Shown in pieces: positions 8,233-17,882 of a stretch of DNA of 64,000 nt (position 1 is the first letter of the stretch; each line of letters starts with the position of its first letter). The notes under the pieces are model-generated. The model searched no databases. It saw nothing but the letters and a program-made list of their open reading frames with translations, and was not told the DNA's origin. A program made the translations under genes and the position numbers. Source of the stretch: Thalassomonas sp. RHCl1 (GTDB taxonomy: Bacteria; Pseudomonadota; Gammaproteobacteria; Enterobacterales; Alteromonadaceae); assembly GCF_947387555.1 (NCBI RefSeq), contig NZ_CANDNZ010000015.1, forward strand, positions 1-64,000, read 5' to 3'.

Positions 8233-8460
8233 TCAGTGACGGAATTTGTGTTTATTTTTTATATAGAGGTTTTCTACTTTGGTCCGGGCCCAGGGGGTCT
8301 TGCGTAAAAACTTCAGCGACGACTTGATGCTGGGGTCGTGGGTAAAGCAGCGTATCTTGATGATTTGCCCTAATTCTTCAAAACCGTAATGCTCCACCAG
8401 TTCAGTGACTATGGTTTGTAAGGTAATGCCGTGCAAGGGATTAAAGGGTTGTTCGTTCAT
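8233..8460 (-). CDS. VF530-family (DUF2132) small protein
   Basis: A 75-residue protein starting [20 protein letters not shown], with the conserved stretch [23 protein letters not shown] recognise it as the VF530/DUF2132 family, small helical proteins reported as DNA-binding from structure but without a known pathway. It has its own start and sits alone between purU and a chemotaxis receptor. Confidence 0.85.
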   Translation of the reverse strand: MNEQPFNPLHGITLQTIVTELVEHYGFEELGQIIKIRCFTHDPSIKSSLKFLRKTPWARTKVENLYIKNKHKFRH

Positions 8461-8680
8461 GTTTTTCTCTGTGGTGATATCGGCCTGCTGTTATTGTATC
8501 AAGTTAAGGACGACGAGCGCGAAAAAATTATCCACAAGAAAAATCTCTGTACGCAGCCCGTGAATTAGTGAAGAATGAATCAACAGTATTTTTGCGTACA
8601 GCCAGGGAAATTGCTTTGGTTATCCTTGCCGGATAACCAGGCTTGAGTCGGCCCCTGGCGATAAACGGATAGTTTTTGTT

Positions 8681-10570
8681 ATGTTCAGCCAATTAAAATT
8701 TGCCCATAAAATCATCTTAACCGCAGCGGTCTTGCTTATTTTAACCCTGACGGTATCAAGCGCTTACCACTACCTTAAAATCAACGAGCAAACCGAAACC
8801 AACCTGGAGCGGGGTATTAATGAAATTGCTCGCTCGGTGTCGGGGAATATTGCCAACTGGCTCAACAGCAAACTGCAAATCGTCAATGCCATCGCACAAA
8901 GTACCCGGGAAGGCAGCGACAGTGCCACCATTTTAGCCACAGTGCAGCAGGCGCAAGTGGCTGGTTTGTTTAAAAACACTTATGTCGGGGTGGAGCGCAG
9001 CGGTGAGTTTATTGTTGATGATGTCAGCATTAAACTGCCGGATGATTTTGATGCCAGGCAAAGGCCCTGGTATACCCAGGTAAAACAGGATCGCAAGTCA
9101 TCCTTTACCGAACCTTATGTCGATGCCTCAGTGAATAAACTGATTATTTCTGCGGTGGCGCCGATTGAGGATAACGGCGGTTTTATCGGGGCAGCCGGCG
9201 GCGATATTGAACTTGATGAAATTGCCGATATTATTAATGCCATCGACTTCCTGGAATTGGGTTACGCCTACCTGGTAAGTGATAACGGGAAAATTCTCAG
9301 TCATCCGCAAAAACAATATCTGGATAAAAATATCAGTGAGCTTTTTGGCTATCAACCCAGTTTTTCCCGTGAACTGGTGGAAATTCCCGAGAAGGAACAA
9401 ATTGTTTCGTTTATCCCGGTAGAGGGCATTACGTCGGTAAAATGGTATGTCGGCGTGGTGCTGGATCGCGACAAAGCCTATGCCCCTATGGTGACGGCAA
9501 GAAACAATGCCATTTTATCCGGTTTTATCAGTGTGGTGGCGACCATAGTTATTTTGCATTTGCTGCTTAATCACCTGATGCAACCCATCAATCACCTGAC
9601 GCTGGCGATCAAAGATATTTCCCAGGGGGACGGTGATTTAACCAAACGTTTGTCGGTAGACTCGCAAGATGAAATCGGCCAGTTATCCCATCATTTTAAT
9701 GCCTTTATCGATACCATTCATGATTCCATGAAGCAGGTACATCAAACTGCCGGAGCCCTGGATCAGCATATCAACAGCGTGCGTCAAAGCGCCCTGTCCG
9801 GGATTGCAATGGCAGAGCAGCAATTGAGCCGGGGCGACAGTGTCTCCAGCGCCATCTCCGAACTTAACAGTTCGGCGCAGGAAATTTCTTCCAATGCGGT
9901 CACCGCCTCGAATTTAACCTCGGCGATGCAGGAGCAGTCAAGGGAAGGGGTGGATGCCCTGAGCAATAATATTCATTCCATTGAGCACTTATCCACGACT
10001 ATGGGGCAGTCCAGCGGTGAAATCGAAAAACTGGCCACCGAAGCCCAGAATATCGGCAATATTCTCGATGTGATCAAAGGGGTCAGTTCGCAAACCAACC
10101 TGCTGGCATTAAATGCCGCCATTGAAGCGGCCCGGGCGGGAGAAGCCGGGCGCGGTTTTGCCGTGGTTGCCGATGAAGTGCGCCAGCTGGCGCAGCGCAC
10201 CCAGGATGCTACCGGGGAAATTGAAGTGATGATCGACAATCTGCAAAACGGTACCGGCGCCGTGGTTACCAGCATGGGGCAAAGCCAGGAAAACAGTGCC
10301 ACCAGCGTGGAAATGGCGGGTTTGGCCGATGAAAAAATGCAGCAGATCATCCAGTCCCTGACCCAGGTGGATATTGAAAACCATGCGGTATCGGATGCCA
10401 CCCAGCAGCAGGCGGCAGTGATCAAAAGCATAGATGAGGATATCTTGCAGCTGATGGAATTAAACCAGCAGGGGGTGAGCAATCTGCAGCAAACCCAGAA
10501 TGCCTGTGACGGCCTGCAACAGGAATTTGCCGGGTTAAATACCCTGGTGGGGCAGTTTAAGGTTTCCTGA
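8681..10570 (+). CDS. methyl-accepting chemotaxis protein with periplasmic Cache domain
   Basis: A 629-residue inner-membrane receptor. One membrane helix (about 10-30) leads into a periplasmic dCache-type sensor (about 35-270, with RPWYTQVKQ and [21 protein letters not shown]), then a second helix (about 275-300), a HAMP domain ([19 protein letters not shown]) and a long signalling coiled coil. The hairpin tip [20 protein letters not shown] is conserved, so it can engage CheA/CheW. The ligand is unknown; Cache domains of this type often bind amino acids or small acids. No other chemotaxis gene is nearby. Confidence 0.94.
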   Translation: MFSQLKFAHKIILTAAVLLILTLTVSSAYHYLKINEQTETNLERGINEIARSVSGNIANWLNSKLQIVNAIAQSTREGSDSATILATVQQAQVAGLFKNTYVGVERSGEFIVDDVSIKLPDDFDARQRPWYTQVKQDRKSSFTEPYVDASVNKLIISAVAPIEDNGGFIGAAGGDIELDEIADIINAIDFLELGYAYLVSDNGKILSHPQKQYLDKNISELFGYQPSFSRELVEIPEKEQIVSFIPVEGITSVKWYVGVVLDRDKAYAPMVTARNNAILSGFISVVATIVILHLLLNHLMQPINHLTLAIKDISQGDGDLTKRLSVDSQDEIGQLSHHFNAFIDTIHDSMKQVHQTAGALDQHINSVRQSALSGIAMAEQQLSRGDSVSSAISELNSSAQEISSNAVTASNLTSAMQEQSREGVDALSNNIHSIEHLSTTMGQSSGEIEKLATEAQNIGNILDVIKGVSSQTNLLALNAAIEAARAGEAGRGFAVVADEVRQLAQRTQDATGEIEVMIDNLQNGTGAVVTSMGQSQENSATSVEMAGLADEKMQQIIQSLTQVDIENHAVSDATQQQAAVIKSIDEDILQLMELNQQGVSNLQQTQNACDGLQQEFAGLNTLVGQFKVS

Positions 10571-10589
10571 GTGTTTGCGCGGTAAAAGG

Positions 10590-11360
10590 TTAAGGGGGGC
10601 TGCTTGAGGTCTCTTCTTTACTGGCTTTAAAGGAGCGGACCAGGGTGTTGATATCCCTGAGCAGGTTTTTGCAGGGAGTGTTTCTGGAAATGCCGATGGA
10701 GACGTTTAAGGTCTCCACCACAAACGGCAGACGTTTCATTTCTTTGAACCTGGGAAAGTGGCTGAGCCACTTTTTTTGCGACCTGATAGAAGAGACATAA
10801 TAATCGCCCCGCTTATGATGCAGCATGTCGGCGAATAAACGGTCGTTTTTAACCCGTACTGTCTTGTCTTTGGCCAGTTCCTCTATCCTGTGGCCCTTAA
10901 AGCTGCCGTAACCCTCCACCCGCCAGTAATTGGCCAGGTCTTCGACTTTTTCGATGTTCAGATCTCTGTTCTTGGCGACAAAAGCATAGAGGTTAATATG
11001 ATGAAAAGGCTCGGAAAAGACCAGGTGTTCGCTGCGTTCCGGACTGGGAATCAGGCCCGCGATCAAATCTATCTTATTGTTTGCCGCCATAAACATCATT
11101 CTCGGCCAGGGGATATTAATATAATAGCGAAACGGTTTATCGTATTCCCTGCTCAGGCGGCCGATCAAGCCGTAGGCATATCCTTTGGTTTCCTGTGATT
11201 GAGGGTCCAGATAAGACACCGGCGGCCAGTCACCGGCACCGCCGGCACGAATAATCGCACAAGCCTCCTGTGCGCCGGCGATAGACGGGGCAAATAGCAG
11301 CCAGGCAGACAACAACCAGTTAGGGCCGCTTAACCGGGAAATATTACAGGCCGAAGTCAT
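10590..11360 (-). CDS. periplasmic solute-binding protein, family 3-like
   Basis: A 256-residue protein with a signal peptide (hydrophobic LLSAWLLFAPSIAGAQ) and a type-3 extracellular solute-binding fold (GDWPPVSYLDPQ, GYAYGLIGRLSREY, IDLIAGLIPSPERSEHLVFS). Its start overlaps the end of the TonB-receptor gene by 17 bases, so the two are probably translated together. No ABC permease or ATPase follows, so it is likely an orphan sensor or scavenging protein and not part of a classical ABC importer. The ligand is unknown. Confidence 0.82.
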   Translation of the reverse strand: MTSACNISRLSGPNWLLSAWLLFAPSIAGAQEACAIIRAGGAGDWPPVSYLDPQSQETKGYAYGLIGRLSREYDKPFRYYINIPWPRMMFMAANNKIDLIAGLIPSPERSEHLVFSEPFHHINLYAFVAKNRDLNIEKVEDLANYWRVEGYGSFKGHRIEELAKDKTVRVKNDRLFADMLHHKRGDYYVSSIRSQKKWLSHFPRFKEMKRLPFVVETLNVSIGISRNTPCKNLLRDINTLVRSFKASKEETSSSPP

Positions 11361-13620
11361 AATAAACGGATAACCCTAAGGTACGTGGTCTTAGCGGGCT
11401 GGCGACTATGGCCTGATCGCTCAAGGCCGCCGAGGTCGCTTCCCTATGGTCAAACAGGTTGCTGATATAAAGCGCCAGCCGCCATTGCTGCAGGGAGAAG
11501 TGATAACGCAGCGTGGTACTGCTATAGCCATTGAGTTTTAAATAACCGGGATCTCCGGGGAAGGCGGTGACCATATCGCCGACCTGGCGGAAATCGACAC
11601 GGATCAGGTTATCCTGCCCCAGCCCATGGTCAAGGTGATAATCTGCCGAGATCGCCACGGACCATTTTGGGCTGTGGGGCAATTGATCGCCGTCGAATCC
11701 GGCCGAGGCTAGTTGTCCGGCCCCGGGCTGATCTTGTGTGAGGCGGGCATCAAGCAGGTTAATTCCGGAGTAGATCTCTGTATTTTCCCCCAATGATGTT
11801 TTCAGCTCCAGTTCTAACCCGGTGGCCCTGGCTTTGCCGGCATTGGTGATAAAGGTAAAAGCGCCGGTTGTCTCATCTGTGGCCTGGGTCTGGATATCGT
11901 CCCAGTCCATTTGATAGACGGCGCCGTAAAAACGGGCGCGATTATGGTTAAAATTCAGCTTCCAGCCCAGTTCATAGTTAATCAGCGAGTCGGCTTTATA
12001 TGCCGGGGCATTGTCGGCAAAACCCAGTGGCTGATTGACGCCCCCCGGGCGAAATCCTTCGCTGATTTGCCCGTATAACAGGGTGTTTTTATGCCATTGA
12101 TAACTGAGGTTAACTTTCCCTACCCAGCTGTCGTCCTTGACCTTCTGGGCGATAAATTTTCCCGGCGGGCCAAAAATAGAGGCCAAAGTTTCCTGGCGGT
12201 CTTCTTTTTCACTTTGATACCACCTCAGGCCTGCTGTTGCCTGCCAGCGGGGAGTAAAAGCATAACTGACTTCTCCGAATACGGCTTTGCCCCGGGTGGT
12301 GCCCTGGTTGTCCCGGGCAAATAAGCGGTTTAACGCCACTCCCTGGTTATCAAATTCCATCTGGCCGCTGCTGTTGGTGAAAGCCACCTGGCCGAGACGG
12401 GAATTATCCCGTTGCTGGTAATATAAGCCGCCAAGCCAGTTAAATGCCCCGGTGCCCTGTGAAAAAAACCGTAATTCGGCGGCCTGGGAATAAACGGTTT
12501 CCCTGCCCCAGGAAGCGGTGCCAGCCAGGCAATCGGGAAAGTCATCGAGCTCACAGCCGAGCATGCTGAACACAAAGCGTGAGGTATCGAACAGACGCAA
12601 AAACTCCCGGTCGATATAGGAGAAGCTGGCAATCGCCCCTAAGCTGTCTGTGTCATAGCGGTAACTGAGGTTCAGCATTTTCAGGGTATCGGTTAACGGG
12701 GTTTGCACAAAGTTTTGTTGCCGGTAGTGATCCGAGCCGAATGTCTGCAGGTGGTAATCAAAAGCGGCGCCGGTTTCCACTTCCTGAAAAAAAGTACTGA
12801 CGCTGACCTGGGATCGGGGAGAAAGACTCCACAGCAGGGCTGCCCGGCCTCCCCGGGTCTGGTCGTCATTTATTTCCTGCCGGCCATAGACCACATCGTC
12901 AATATAGCCGCCGGTATCGCTATAATATCCGGACAGGCGTAAGGCCAGGCTATCCTGGCCCAGGGGAATATTGACCATGCCTTTAAGGCCGTGGGAGGCA
13001 TCGCCGTCCCGGGTGGTTTCCGCATGCAGGGCCAGGGCCGCTTCATACACCTGCAACTCAGGCTGGCGGTAGAGGATTTTGATCACCCCGCTCATGGCCC
13101 CCTGACCATATAAGGTGCCCTGCGGCCCCCTGAGCACTTCTATCCGATCGATATCCCAGAGGGTGAGATCAGATTGCTGGGCGCCGGCATTGCTGTCTTC
13201 GCCGTTAAAGCCGGCGCCGCTAACGGGGATCTCATCGTAATAAAGCGCGACCTGGGGTTCGCCGCTGGCGATAATGCCGCGGATAATATAGCGTTTATCA
13301 CTCGGGCCATGGTCGGTGCTGTATAAGCCGGGAATACTGGTAAACCAGTCGGAGAAGTGTCTGGCACCGCTGTTTTCAATGTCCTGTGCTGTTAATACGC
13401 TGACGGCCATACTGGTTTCCTGCAAATAAGCCTGGCGCTTATTGGCGGTCACCTGGATTTTTTCGATTTCCTTTTCCGTTTGTTCCGACTTGGTTTGTGG
13501 CCAGGCCGTTGGGGTAAGCAGGAGCATGAGGCACAAAATGGTGGTTTGCCTGGCGATGGCATTCAGTCGCTGCACTCCCGTTAATAGCAGCGGGTAATTG
13601 GCCGGGGGCGTTTGCTTCAT
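11344..13620 (-). CDS. TonB-dependent outer-membrane receptor
   Basis: A 758-residue protein. A signal peptide (TTILCLMLLLTPTAWPQ) is followed by a TonB box-like segment (EKIQVTANKR), a plug domain (ETSMAVSVLTAQDIENSG, YDEIPVSG, VLRGPQGTLYGQGAMSG) and a 22-strand barrel ending in an aromatic-type C-terminus (LGLSVYYDFGL). It resembles the plug and barrel of receptors often annotated for iron chelates or complex organics in Alteromonadales. It overlaps the downstream solute-binding protein gene, suggesting a shared ligand. No Fur box or other regulator was found. Confidence 0.92.
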   Translation of the reverse strand: MKQTPPANYPLLLTGVQRLNAIARQTTILCLMLLLTPTAWPQTKSEQTEKEIEKIQVTANKRQAYLQETSMAVSVLTAQDIENSGARHFSDWFTSIPGLYSTDHGPSDKRYIIRGIIASGEPQVALYYDEIPVSGAGFNGEDSNAGAQQSDLTLWDIDRIEVLRGPQGTLYGQGAMSGVIKILYRQPELQVYEAALALHAETTRDGDASHGLKGMVNIPLGQDSLALRLSGYYSDTGGYIDDVVYGRQEINDDQTRGGRAALLWSLSPRSQVSVSTFFQEVETGAAFDYHLQTFGSDHYRQQNFVQTPLTDTLKMLNLSYRYDTDSLGAIASFSYIDREFLRLFDTSRFVFSMLGCELDDFPDCLAGTASWGRETVYSQAAELRFFSQGTGAFNWLGGLYYQQRDNSRLGQVAFTNSSGQMEFDNQGVALNRLFARDNQGTTRGKAVFGEVSYAFTPRWQATAGLRWYQSEKEDRQETLASIFGPPGKFIAQKVKDDSWVGKVNLSYQWHKNTLLYGQISEGFRPGGVNQPLGFADNAPAYKADSLINYELGWKLNFNHNRARFYGAVYQMDWDDIQTQATDETTGAFTFITNAGKARATGLELELKTSLGENTEIYSGINLLDARLTQDQPGAGQLASAGFDGDQLPHSPKWSVAISADYHLDHGLGQDNLIRVDFRQVGDMVTAFPGDPGYLKLNGYSSTTLRYHFSLQQWRLALYISNLFDHREATSAALSDQAIVASPLRPRTLGLSVYYDFGL

Positions 13621-13842
13621 GGGGTAAATACGACCAGTTTTTGGTTTCCTGAGTATAGGTTAAAACTTCGGCATCATCATAAAGACACCCGGCAGCAGCC
13701 TTACTTGTCTGCAGCAACAGGCATTGGCTGGCTAACGGCAGGTAAAATTTGCAGATAGGCGATATATTTCTCCCGTTGGAAATTTTATCCCGGGTCGGTG
13801 GGTCTTTTGCTGAAATCATTAACTTAAAATCAATCCATTAAC

Positions 13843-14478
13843 ATGAAATTTATGCACAAACTTATAACCGCCGCCATGGCTTTATTGTTTATTGTTACCG
13901 TTCAGGCCAAACCCATTGCCGAAGATGTCAACATGATCCGCCCGCTGCTCAACGGCCAGCAGGCTCCGGAAGTGATGGTCACTACGGTGGCAGGCAAAGA
14001 AGTGAATTTACAGGATGTTCTTAGCGGCAAGAAAACCATCTTGTTCTTTTATCGCGGTGGCTGGTGTCCGTTTTGTAATACGCAAATGGGACAGCTTAAA
14101 AAAATCAGCGGCCGTTTAAATGGCATGGGCTTTCAGCTGATCGGCATATCAACCGATGCTCCTGCAGGGCTGAAAGAAAGTATCAAAGAACGCGACCTGG
14201 ATTACACTCTGCTGTCCGACTTTAACTCCCAGGTGAGCCAAAGTTTTGGTTTGGCCTATTTTGCTTCACAAAAAACCACCGAGCGTTATATGTCGAAAAT
14301 GAAACTTGATAACCCGCTGCAAAAAAACCAGCAGGGCCAGGAGCGTTTGGTTTTGCCTGCGCCCGCCGTTTATGTTTTTGATGCTAAAGGCCTGGTTCAG
14401 TTTAACTATGTTAATCCAAACTTCCGGGTACGGTTAGACGAAGAGTTGTTACTCAAAGCGGCTGAATTAGTTAAATAA
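13843..14478 (+). CDS. peroxiredoxin-like (AhpC/TSA family) exported protein
   Basis: A 211-residue protein with a signal peptide (LITAAMALLFIVTVQAKP) and a thioredoxin-fold domain. The active-site region FFYRGGWCPFCNTQ carries a CxxC motif, characteristic of the peroxiredoxin-like branch and not classical AhpC (which has PVCT). It is probably a periplasmic thiol peroxidase or disulfide reductase. It is divergent from the TonB receptor gene. The hairpin element at 14506 follows. Confidence 0.88.
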   Translation: MKFMHKLITAAMALLFIVTVQAKPIAEDVNMIRPLLNGQQAPEVMVTTVAGKEVNLQDVLSGKKTILFFYRGGWCPFCNTQMGQLKKISGRLNGMGFQLIGISTDAPAGLKESIKERDLDYTLLSDFNSQVSQSFGLAYFASQKTTERYMSKMKLDNPLQKNQQGQERLVLPAPAVYVFDAKGLVQFNYVNPNFRVRLDEELLLKAAELVK

Positions 14479-14505
14479 ACTTTTATCGTTCTTATACGTT
14501 GTAAA

Positions 14506-14539
14506 TGATGAAACCGCTCTTTGGTTAGCTGTTTCATCA
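14506..14539 (-). repeat. hairpin repeat, copy 1 of a two-copy family
   Basis: TGATGAAAC (14506-14514) / GTTTCATCA (14531-14539). Read on the minus strand the whole 34-base unit, including its loop with ACCAAA, is closely similar to the hairpin at 19235-19268. It follows the peroxiredoxin-like gene by 27 bases. No T run follows. Confidence 0.6.
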
Positions 14540-14644
14540 TGTTAAGGCTTATTCAGCCGGAAATGCTTGGCACCAACAGCAGAAAGCTTCTCAAACAGTG
14601 CATAGAAATCACAACTTATTTGATAATGTATTGTTAATTATTTG

Positions 14645-14672
14645 TTGATATCATTTTTATTCTGATTATACT
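14645..14672 (+). promoter_or_regulatory. promoter of the cysteine-rich peptide gene
   Basis: TTGATA (14645-14650), 16-base spacer, TATACT (14667-14672); the predicted start near 14680 leaves a leader of about 70 bases before the gene at 14751. Each box matches consensus at 5 of 6 positions. Confidence 0.5.
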
Positions 14673-14750
14673 GGAAAAGTCTTGTTTAAAAGATAACCAG
14701 CCTTTCATCTCAACCAGGGCTATGAAAACACCAATACAAAGGATAGTAAA

Positions 14751-14960
14751 ATGATAAATAAAAATAAAAAACTTTTAAAAATGGCTTTATTAGGCATGTC
14801 TATCGCGTTAGCCCCGGCGATGTCAACTGCCGCCAGTAGCTGTGGTTCTCATTGTCTTACAGAAATGCGCGCATGTTTAAGTGTTGACAGTGGCTCTGAG
14901 ACCTGTTTTTACAAATATGAAAGTTGCATGATCAGAAGCGGTTGTCCTGGTTGGGCATAA
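14751..14960 (+). CDS. secreted six-cysteine mini-protein
   Basis: A 69-residue product with a clear signal peptide (lysine-rich start, hydrophobic MALLGMSIALAPAM, cleavage near residue 27) and a mature part of about 42 residues holding six cysteines at 31, 35, 42, 52, 59 and 65. The pattern C-x3-C-x6-C-x9-C-x6-C-x5-C suggests three disulfides. A ribosome site (AAGGAT) precedes the ATG, there is a good promoter and a terminator follows, so this is a free-standing small gene. I do not recognise the family. It could be an antimicrobial, a signal or a small envelope protein. Confidence 0.75.
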   Translation: MINKNKKLLKMALLGMSIALAPAMSTAASSCGSHCLTEMRACLSVDSGSETCFYKYESCMIRSGCPGWA

Positions 14961-15142
14961 CGTTTACTTTGTCTTTAAGTGTTCATAATGAGCAGCCCGA
15001 ATGAGTGGTATTTATAACTACAGCCATCTACGGGATAAGGCAGTGCTCTGCTTGTAGGAAAACTTTGACTGGTATAAAGTCAATCAGTCTTTATTCGGTC
15101 AAAGCGATATGAGCACCTACTGCAAATGAATACTTTGATAAC

Positions 15143-15195
15143 AGGAGAATGCTAGTCTTAAGACGTACCGTCAATGGCTACTATTCTCCTTTTTT
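15143..15195 (+). terminator. terminator with long loop, rightward
   Basis: AGGAGAAT (15143-15150) / ATTCTCCT (15183-15190) followed by TTTTT. The 32-base loop contains the palindrome GTCTTAAGAC. It lies about 180 bases past the cysteine-rich peptide gene and 18 bases from the convergent VOC gene. Confidence 0.6.
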
Positions 15196-15212
15196 ATGAA
15201 GCTGTTAGCAGA

Positions 15213-15764
15213 TTACACCGATAAATTTTCCCGATGTGACTTCTTCCATTCGTTCGCTATTGAATAACCCGGCAACTCTTTGATCTTACTCTCTGTAAAT
15301 TCAATCAATGCTTCGTCGGTGAGTGTAAAATCAACGGTAAATTTACAAGGTTGGTTCACATACCAAGGGGTATCGGTAAAAATTTCAAAGCGATTATCTT
15401 CAGGATCTCTAAAATAAATGGACCAGGTGCTGCCATGAGAGACGGTCTGGATATTTATTTCAGGCATTTGCTGCAAGGAGGTATTAAACAATCTCAACTC
15501 AGTAAGAGAGCCAACCCTGAAAGAAATATGATCTACCGGGCTTGCTATTGACCGGTGAGACTGCCTGGGATTTAAAACAATTTGGTGGTGCTCGTTTGGA
15601 CTGCGGCTTAAAAAAACCATGCCGTTTTTACCTTCCCCCCTGTCGGTAACAACAAAACCTAAAGCTTTTGTATAAAATGCTTCCATTTGAGTAAGATCTT
15701 GAACATATAATTCAACATGACTTAAAAGCATGTTTGGCATTTTTACTTCTTTTGATACAGCCAT
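15213..15764 (-). CDS. VOC-family protein, extradiol dioxygenase-like
   Basis: A 183-residue protein with a VOC fold. Three likely metal ligands are His in LSHVELYV, His in VDHISFRV and Glu in NRFEIFTDTPWYV. The last motif, with WYV, is typical of catechol 2,3-dioxygenase-like proteins. The start at 15764 has AGGAG about 12 bases upstream. It is last in a leftward group with a GNAT acetyltransferase and a flavin oxidoreductase, separated by 48-101 bases. The substrate is unknown. Confidence 0.85.
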   Translation of the reverse strand: MAVSKEVKMPNMLLSHVELYVQDLTQMEAFYTKALGFVVTDRGEGKNGMVFLSRSPNEHHQIVLNPRQSHRSIASPVDHISFRVGSLTELRLFNTSLQQMPEINIQTVSHGSTWSIYFRDPEDNRFEIFTDTPWYVNQPCKFTVDFTLTDEALIEFTESKIKELPGYSIANEWKKSHRENLSV

Positions 15765-15865
15765 TTGCGCGCTTTTCTCCTATGCCCGATAAGGGCTGTT
15801 AACTAGTTGGCTAAAGATGAAGCAAAGCGGCAGCTGGCCAACCGAGAAAGTTACCGCTTTAGTTG

Positions 15866-16354
15866 TTATTTGGTTAGTTGCTTATGCATGATGAAAGAGT
15901 CAACAAAGCCGAGTTTTTTGTGCTGATATGCCTCAGGAATTGTCCCGATAATTTCGTATCCCAGCTTTTTCCATAAGTTAACGGCAACTTCATTGGAGGA
16001 AACCACCGAGTTAAATTGCATTGCACGATAACCCAGTTCTATCGCCACTTGTTGAGAATGCAAACATAACTTGCGGGCAATACCTTTTCCCCGGCTTTGC
16101 GGGCTAACCATGTAACCGCAATTAGATATATGAGAGCTCGGGCCGGAGGCGTTTGCTTTAATATAATATGAGCCGAGGATCACACCATTTTCTTTGATGA
16201 CAAATGATTTTTCGGGAGACAAACACCACAAGTTATAAGCCGATTCAAAACCAATGTCGGGATCAAATGCGTAGGTCTCTTGAGCCGATACTATTTCCTT
16301 AAAAACAGGCCAAAATGATTCGAAATCACTTCTTGTCATTTCACTAATTTTCAC
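15866..16354 (-). CDS. GNAT-family N-acetyltransferase
   Basis: A 162-residue protein of the Gcn5-related acetyltransferase family. The acetyl-CoA binding loop is SRGKGIARKLC (Q/RxxGxG/A type), preceded by the strand CGYMVSP and followed by AMQFNSVVSSNEVAVNLWKKLGYEIIGTIPEAY, which closely matches the YhhY/RimI-like C-terminal half. The acceptor is unknown. It lies between the flavin oxidoreductase and VOC genes. Confidence 0.9.
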   Translation of the reverse strand: MKISEMTRSDFESFWPVFKEIVSAQETYAFDPDIGFESAYNLWCLSPEKSFVIKENGVILGSYYIKANASGPSSHISNCGYMVSPQSRGKGIARKLCLHSQQVAIELGYRAMQFNSVVSSNEVAVNLWKKLGYEIIGTIPEAYQHKKLGFVDSFIMHKQLTK

Positions 16355-16402
16355 TATACCTCCAGAGAAAAAATGCTGTTTTGGGCGTCGTGGTAAAGCT
16401 TG

Positions 16403-17437
16403 TTAAAGGCAGCCAGCCCAAAGATCGTGAGTTAATTTTGTTGCTGAGATTTCCCGGCAACCACTTCTGTTTGTTCCTGCCCAAAGGGGGGAAAAATCAG
16501 CTTGATTTTGTGACTCGGCCTTTGCTCTTAAAGGAGCAAGTGTAATTGATGCATAGGGAAATTCCGGCGCTTTATCAGAAATATAATTTAAATCTCTCAT
16601 AAGCTCATTGCTAATCCCCCTGGCCAGACGGCCTGAAAATATATTGGTCAAAGCGGTTGTGCTGTTTTTTGACTTTATGGCATCCCGGTGAATATCGCTT
16701 GTTTTTGCTTCGTCACACAGAAGATAAGAGGTGCCAATCTGAACGCCTGATGCTCCCTGCTTGAGCAGTGCTTTGATATCGCTGGAAGCTGCGATACCTC
16801 CGGCAGCTACAATGGGCACAGATAATGCCTTTTTCAAACAAGCCAAGAGCTCAGATGTCGATACTTGTGTCGAGGGATCTGAAGTCATGAACATCGCTCT
16901 GTGGCCACCGGCTTCACTTCCCTGGGCTATTACCACATCAGCGCCATTTTCCTGCAGCCAAATACCTTCATCTTTTGTCGTTGCCGAAGACACTACTACC
17001 GTGCCCCATGATTTTATTCTGGCGACAAGATCTGCTGGTGGCAGGCCAAAATGAAAGCTCATTACCGGAGGTTTATAGGGTTCGAGTATGTCAGCAACGC
17101 TGCTATCAAAAGGAACTCTGAGGCCAGAAATCTTTTCAGGGGGATTGACTGAAAGTGAGTCGTAATATTTTTTCAGTGTCTGTTCCCATGTTTTAAGCGC
17201 CTGATGATCAATGGCAGGCATTACATGACAGAAAAAATTAAGATTATAAGGTTTTTCTGATCTGTCTCTAAAGTTGTTAACTTCGGATAAGATTTGCTCT
17301 TTAGTCAGCATGCCGCAAGGGATCGAACCAAGTCCTCCTGCTTCTGATACTGCAACGGCTAACTCCCAGTTCTGGACACCGGCCATGGGAGCCTGAATGA
17401 TTGGCTTGGTAATGCCTAGGGTATGGCACAAGTTCAT
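16403..17437 (-). CDS. NAD(P)H-dependent flavin oxidoreductase / nitronate monooxygenase family
   Basis: A TIM-barrel FMN enzyme of 344 residues. Family marks are QAPMAGVQ near the N-terminus, EAGGLGSIPCGML, the phosphate-binding QGSEAGGHR and VPIVAAGGIA. Members include nitronate monooxygenases, which detoxify propionate-3-nitronate, and enoyl-ACP reductase II. The start at 17437 has AAGGAAG upstream; an earlier start at 17473 lacks one. It is first of the leftward GNAT/VOC group. Exact substrate is uncertain. Confidence 0.87.
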   Translation of the reverse strand: MNLCHTLGITKPIIQAPMAGVQNWELAVAVSEAGGLGSIPCGMLTKEQILSEVNNFRDRSEKPYNLNFFCHVMPAIDHQALKTWEQTLKKYYDSLSVNPPEKISGLRVPFDSSVADILEPYKPPVMSFHFGLPPADLVARIKSWGTVVVSSATTKDEGIWLQENGADVVIAQGSEAGGHRAMFMTSDPSTQVSTSELLACLKKALSVPIVAAGGIAASSDIKALLKQGASGVQIGTSYLLCDEAKTSDIHRDAIKSKNSTTALTNIFSGRLARGISNELMRDLNYISDKAPEFPYASITLAPLRAKAESQNQADFSPLWAGTNRSGCREISATKLTHDLWAGCL

Positions 17438-17583
17438 TGTTGTCTTCCTTGAAAAAGATGTGGACAGCTCCAATCTGATTTCTGCGTTTGTTTCTAATCG
17501 TGCAAATTTATGGATGTACTATGTTGTACTTTTTGCGATTGATAAGGCTTATTTACAGGCAATCAGAAAAGCATTGGCTAACG

Positions 17584-17835
17584 TTACTTTTTCTTTAGCT
17601 TTTTCTGATACAAAGCGTCAAATTCAGTTATGCTTAGCTTGAAAACCTGACAAATTTCAATGAGCTCTATATAGTCAAGTTTGCGCTCGCCACTCTCATA
17701 TTTAGAAACAAAACTTTGAGGCTTACCAAGGATGTTGCCTAACTTGGTCTGGTTCATGTCCTTGTCACGGTTTCGAAGCTCTCTAAGCAGCTCCCTCAAC
17801 TTTACCCTTCTTTCGTCCCAGGATTTGTTAGTCAT
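17584..17835 (-). CDS. XRE-family transcriptional regulator
   Basis: An 83-residue protein consisting almost entirely of a Cro/C1-type helix-turn-helix (NQTKLGNILGKPQSFVSKYESGERKLDYIELIEICQVF) with a basic tail (KKLKKK). The ATG at 17835 is chosen over a TTG four codons earlier. A perfect 10-base inverted repeat lies about 50-70 bases upstream of this start (17883-17905), suggesting autoregulation. The gene is divergent from a second XRE gene at 18070 and may control it. Confidence 0.88.
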   Translation of the reverse strand: MTNKSWDERRVKLRELLRELRNRDKDMNQTKLGNILGKPQSFVSKYESGERKLDYIELIEICQVFKLSITEFDALYQKKLKKK

Positions 17836-17882
17836 GTGATATTTCAACGCTGGTGAAAAATCCCAATTTAGTATATTTTTTC

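Noticed and set aside
9973-10482. Long leftward frame inside the chemotaxis receptor
   Set aside because: Repetitive Ser/Ala/Ile-rich shadow of the coiled-coil signalling domain.
13439-13819. 126-codon leftward frame overlapping the TonB receptor start
   Set aside because: It is out of frame with the receptor, overlaps its signal peptide and has no ribosome site or family.
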